A stretch of 64,000 nucleotides of DNA, taken from positions 27,653-91,652 of the forward strand of contig CAVJLL010000003.1 of the NCBI GenBank assembly GCA_963650385.1, read 5' to 3'. Shown piece after piece: positions 60,911-64,000 of this stretch. Positions within the stretch are counted from its first letter, which is position 1; every line of letters starts with the position of its first letter. The notes under the pieces were generated by a model. That model saw only the letters and a program-made list of their open reading frames with translations, did no database searches and had not been told where the DNA came from. The position numbers and the translations under genes were made by a program. This DNA comes from CAG-791 sp963650385 (GTDB lineage: Bacteria; Bacillota; Clostridia; Lachnospirales; Lachnospiraceae).

Positions 60911-63604
60911 TCAGGCAATGTCATACACGCTTCGAACGCGGAGTTCTCCCTCAGGGAGCGTCCCCTGTACCAGAAGGCGTCGTTCGCCCTTTTCCATATC
61001 AAAGAAATTGTCCGAAAGCCGAAGGTTTCCATCTTCCGACTCTACGCAGACACCCTTTGCAAAGGCTTCCGACGTCACAATCACTTCGTTTCCTTCCACC
61101 CGGGCGCGAAGCTGCGGATCCGCAAAGTGATAGTGTTTCGGTGCAACAAACAGAGCCGTTCCGGAGGAAACCACTTGATCCCCCTGCCGGAATTCATAAT
61201 ACAGATGCATTTCCCGTTCATCCGCCGCGCCGTTGAAGATTTCCTTTTCCAGCCAGATTCCGCTGTACGGCTGTACTCTCACCTGCTCATTTCCTTCTCT
61301 CAGGACCGAAGAATCCGGAAGGCACAGCTTCCAGGCCACCGTTCCCTCCACCGTTTCCGCGGTTTCATTCGCCACGTGAAGTGCCGCAGAATACTCCACC
61401 GGGATTGGAAGCGAATTCACAAACGGCTTCTGATCCAGCCGCCCGTGCTCCTCGCAGGTAATGGAAATCGGAGCAAAGAAGCGTTTCTCACCGTAATGCA
61501 GTGCCTTCCACCGGCCGTAATAATCAATGGAGGACCAGGAGGCCACCGGCCAGATGTCATTCAGCTGCCACACTACAGTTCCCATGCATGTGCCGCGGAT
61601 TCTGCGGAAATACTCCACCCCATACCGAATTGCATCCAGCTGCAGCATCTGCGAGCAATACAGCAGCTGATCAAAATCCTTCGGATAGTGGTAGGTGGCC
61701 GACAGATAATTCATTATTTTGCCGTTCGCCGCCGTATTGCGCTGATGCATCTCCATGATTTCCGAGAATACATTGCGGTCCTGCGGCTCTGTAAAGGAGC
61801 GCACCGTTGCCATGCACGGAAATGACTGGAAGCCGAATTCCGACAGGAAGCGGAAATGGTGCCTGCGGTAATCCGAGAACTGATCCCCGCCGTGCCAGAC
61901 CCCCCAGTAGTGTGCATCGCCGATGTTCTCCTCATAAGCGTCCTCATAGTTACCACCGGAGGACGGCGAAGACGGCCAGTAAAAGGCCTCCGGGGCCTCC
62001 TGTTTCATCACCTGCGGCAGAATATACTCATAGAGCTTTATGTAATCATAAAACTGCTTGTTCGAAGCTTTGTGCACCGGAGCTATTCCCTGCGTTCCGG
62101 GAAGGATTCCATTGAATGTCCCCTCCCAGTGATCCTCCAGCACCTCGGTCTCCATTTCATTGTTGCCGCACCACAGTCCCATCGACGCATGATGGCGGAG
62201 TCTGCGGACCACTTCCACAAATTCCTCCCTCAGGTTTTCCTCGAATTCATCGCTGAGCTCATAGCTAGCACATGCGAACATAAAATCCTGCCACACAAGC
62301 AGGCCGTACTCATCGCATAAATCGTAGAAGAAATCATCCAGATAGTAGCCGCCGCCCCAGATGCGGATGGAATTGTAGTGTGCCTCCGCCGCATCCTTCA
62401 GCAGAACCTCGGTTCGCTGCCGGTTGACACGCTGAAGAATATTATCTTCCGGAATATAATCTCCGCCCATTGCAAAGATTGGAAGTCCGTTTACGACAAA
62501 GTTGAAATGCCGCCCCTCCTTCCGGTCCTGCCGCACCTGCGGTCCGATGTGAGGATCCTTTTCTTCGTCCGGAATCGGTGATGTATCCACCGTTACCGTT
62601 CGAAGGCCAATCCTGCGCAGCTCCCGGTCCAGCACCTCTCCGGTTTCATTTTCCACAAGTGAAACCTTCACCGTGTACAACGGCTGTTCTCCATAACCGT
62701 TGGGCCACCAAAGCTGCGGATTTTCCACCTGCAGCTCCATCACTGCAGCTCCGCATGCAGTGCCCTCGGACGTGAACGGAATCTCTTTATTATCCGGTGT
62801 CAGGAGAATCGCCTCCAGGTGCGTTCCTTCCGCAAACGCATCATCCGTGTGGGATCTCGATACTCCGGTCCCCTTCTGATCTGCCGCCCCCTTGCCGGAT
62901 GTTCTCTCCACAGCAGAATCCGTTCTCGCCGTCAGCGTCAGCCGAACACAGCTCACTTCATCCCCGTGTACGCCGCTTCCGACAACCGTGTGCTCCTGCA
63001 GAATATGAATGTCATTGGAAAGCCTTGCGCGCTTCACCCCAAGGAGCCGCACCGGGCGGTAAAATCCCGCATCAGGAAGGCGCGGGCCCCAATCCCAGCC
63101 AAACATGCAGTGTGCCTTGCGCAGCTGCGGATAGCCCGGCATTGCATCCGTACTCTCCATGTTGCCGATTTTCTCATGCGATGCCGCGATAAATTTCGTC
63201 GGAGAATAAAACGTCACCTTCAGTTCATTCTTCCCTGGCTTCAAAATACTCTTTACGTCGTATTCGAAGCTCCTGTGCATGTTCTCCGTATGCCCCAGGA
63301 ATTCTCCGTTCAGCACGATATCCGCTATGGTGTCAATGCCGTCAAACCGCAGGACTACACGGTCACTTTCCAGTATATCCTTCTCCGGGACAAAGGTTTC
63401 CGCGAAAATGAAGTCATTCTCCATGAGCTTCAGCGCATCCAGCTCGTTGTCCCGCCAGTACGGGTCCGGCATCAACCTGTTCTCCAGCAGGCAGGAATAT
63501 ACACTGCCCGGAATAGAAGCCGGGATCGGATCCCCTCCGATGTGATAAACGTTGTCCCCCAGAATCGTCAGCGTCCAGTTTTGTGACAATAATTGCTCTG
63601 TCAT
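60911..63604 (-). CDS. GH2 family beta-mannosidase
   Basis: 897 residues from ATG 63604 (GGAGG five bases upstream). No signal peptide, so cytoplasmic. It follows the beta-mannosidase branch of GH2: IPGSVYSCLLENRLMPDPYW at the start, HCMFGWDWGPRLPDAGFYRP, acid/base Glu483 in LWCGNNEMETE and nucleophile Glu589 in FRFLSEFGFQSFP; GTVVWQLNDIWPVASWSSID follows. It hydrolyses terminal beta-mannosides, for instance from mannan oligosaccharides. It is transcribed alone from a promoter with a consensus -35, upstream of an ABC sugar importer. Confidence 0.93.
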   Translation of the reverse strand: MTEQLLSQNWTLTILGDNVYHIGGDPIPASIPGSVYSCLLENRLMPDPYWRDNELDALKLMENDFIFAETFVPEKDILESDRVVLRFDGIDTIADIVLNGEFLGHTENMHRSFEYDVKSILKPGKNELKVTFYSPTKFIAASHEKIGNMESTDAMPGYPQLRKAHCMFGWDWGPRLPDAGFYRPVRLLGVKRARLSNDIHILQEHTVVGSGVHGDEVSCVRLTLTARTDSAVERTSGKGAADQKGTGVSRSHTDDAFAEGTHLEAILLTPDNKEIPFTSEGTACGAAVMELQVENPQLWWPNGYGEQPLYTVKVSLVENETGEVLDRELRRIGLRTVTVDTSPIPDEEKDPHIGPQVRQDRKEGRHFNFVVNGLPIFAMGGDYIPEDNILQRVNRQRTEVLLKDAAEAHYNSIRIWGGGYYLDDFFYDLCDEYGLLVWQDFMFACASYELSDEFEENLREEFVEVVRRLRHHASMGLWCGNNEMETEVLEDHWEGTFNGILPGTQGIAPVHKASNKQFYDYIKLYEYILPQVMKQEAPEAFYWPSSPSSGGNYEDAYEENIGDAHYWGVWHGGDQFSDYRRHHFRFLSEFGFQSFPCMATVRSFTEPQDRNVFSEIMEMHQRNTAANGKIMNYLSATYHYPKDFDQLLYCSQMLQLDAIRYGVEYFRRIRGTCMGTVVWQLNDIWPVASWSSIDYYGRWKALHYGEKRFFAPISITCEEHGRLDQKPFVNSLPIPVEYSAALHVANETAETVEGTVAWKLCLPDSSVLREGNEQVRVQPYSGIWLEKEIFNGAADEREMHLYYEFRQGDQVVSSGTALFVAPKHYHFADPQLRARVEGNEVIVTSEAFAKGVCVESEDGNLRLSDNFFDMEKGERRLLVQGTLPEGELRVRSVYDIA

Positions 63605-63726
63605 ATTCCCCTCCGTTCGTTCACCCACTGCAGCACGCGCTGCACATCATCATCGTACCGCGAGTTTCGGTTTCTGTCGATTCCTTTTTATTAATTTCAG
63701 ATTAAATATTTTATGCGCGTGTATTT

Positions 63727-63755
63727 ATTTAAGTTAAATCAGTATTGAATGTCAA
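63727..63755 (-). promoter_or_regulatory. Candidate promoter for GH2 beta-mannosidase
   Basis: On the minus strand a consensus TTGACA (63750-63755), with TTAAAT at 17 bases (63727-63732) or TAAATA at 18. The AT-rich stretch downstream could hold an operator. Confidence 0.6.
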
Positions 63756-63820
63756 GGTCACTACCCGCGGCAGCAGGGGCCGTTTATCGGGGCGTTTTTC
63801 AGCCTGATTTTATAACCCAC

Positions 63821-63844
63821 TTTTTAACCCACTTTGTAACCCAA
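63821..63844. repeat. Short 12-bp tandem repeat
   Basis: TAACCC recurs at a 12-base period three times (units like TAACCCACTTTT, then TAACCCACTTTG, then TAACCC), just downstream of the tRNA on its strand. Confidence 0.6.
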
Positions 63845-63927
63845 AAGCCCCTTTTTAACGACAAGAACAGACGGATACAAACAGCACCTGACAGCACCCC
63901 AAAAGGCTCGGAAACGTTGAAAATACA

Positions 63928-63970
63928 ACAAAAAATCGGCTTCCATCGTGTTCTGATGAAAGCCGATAAA
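63928..63970 (-). terminator. Terminator after the tRNA
   Basis: ATCGGCTTCCATC (63935-63947) pairs with GATGAAAGCCGAT (63955-63967) with one mismatch. A/T runs flank both sides; on the minus strand it is followed by T5. Confidence 0.85.
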
Positions 63971-63976
63971 AACTCA

Positions 63977-64000
63977 CTGGGCTAGTTGGATTCGAACCAA
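63977..64000 (-). tRNA. tRNA, 3' end only, probably tRNA-Gln
   Basis: Minus strand: T-arm TTGGTTCGAATCCAA, then acceptor strand TAGCCCA and discriminator G; CCA is not encoded. A 3' end reading TAGCCCAG implies a 5' TGGGCTA, that is a U1-A72 pair with discriminator G, which fits tRNA-Gln. The anticodon is outside the window, so identity is inferred. Confidence 0.75.

Larger units (their letters stand above)
63605..63976. other. Intergenic region between GH2 and tRNA (372 bp)
   Basis: It holds the GH2 promoter (63727-63755), a 12-base tandem repeat (63821-63844) and the tRNA terminator (63928-63970). The ORFs here are short and unconvincing. Confidence 0.6.

Noticed and set aside
60613..61032. 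139-codon minus-strand frame overlapping the end of GH2
   Set aside because: Out of frame with GH2, contains the terminator hairpin, and has no ribosome site.
1..64000. CRISPR arrays, rRNA operons or complete prophage
   Set aside because: No regularly spaced repeats, no rRNA sequence and no phage or transposase genes were seen in the window.

Overview
The window looks like a chromosomal segment of an anaerobic, probably spore-forming low-to-mid-GC Bacillota of the Lachnospiraceae type. The reasons are: pyruvate:ferredoxin oxidoreductase plus a tiny 2[4Fe-4S] ferredoxin; spoVG and a SleB-type hydrolase; the paired GlgC/GlgD subunits; MecA; the Firmicutes order gdpP-rplI-dnaB; and the order tsaC-rpiB-upp ahead of the ATP synthase operon, which recalls the ywlC-to-atp locus of Bacillus subtilis. 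This assignment is inference from gene content. No rRNA is present, and only a fragment of one tRNA (probably tRNA-Gln) is seen at the right edge.

1-9.3 kb, housekeeping and replication: mfd (5' end only), pth and a glgC-glgD-spoVG unit on the minus strand; then murC, a DnaD-domain protein, a DnaI/DnaC-like helicase loader and a long-form PRPP synthetase on the plus strand. A cluster of DnaA-box-like 9-mers lies between murC and the two replication genes. 9.3-25.7 kb, minus strand: an 871-residue exported protein of unknown function starts 2 bases after atpC, at the end of a complete F1Fo ATP synthase operon (atpZ-atpI-atpBEFHAGDC). The c subunit carries a two-carboxylate sodium-type signature. 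Upstream lie a SleB-type hydrolase, dCMP deaminase, upp, rpiB, tsaC and a membrane-anchored GH18 protein.

25.7-42.4 kb: mecA, nifJ and the ferredoxin on the plus strand; then minus-strand units dnaB plus a polytopic membrane protein, rplI, gdpP, rpsF-ssb-rpsR, a sirtuin, and a four-gene run (Zn-dependent phospholipase C-like, ilvA, an unrecognised 115-residue protein, a DUF308-like protein).

42.4-64 kb, carbohydrate island: uxuA-uxuB (hexuronate catabolism) with a divergent AraC regulator; hsp20; a patatin-like lipase; a GH120-type beta-xylosidase; an operon joining a GH31 enzyme to a complete TRAP transporter (dctP-dctQ-dctM) with a second divergent AraC regulator; an ABC sugar importer (binding protein plus two permeases, no ATPase); and a GH2 beta-mannosidase. 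Together these suggest intracellular breakdown of imported hemicellulose oligosaccharides and uronic acids.

Points judged most worth a second look: the DnaA-box cluster at the helicase-loader operon; the predicted sodium-coupled c-ring; the ATP-synthase-linked 871-residue exported protein; the GH31-TRAP pairing with matched 11-bp repeats in its control region; and a 28-bp motif present four times in the same orientation in intergenic DNA.
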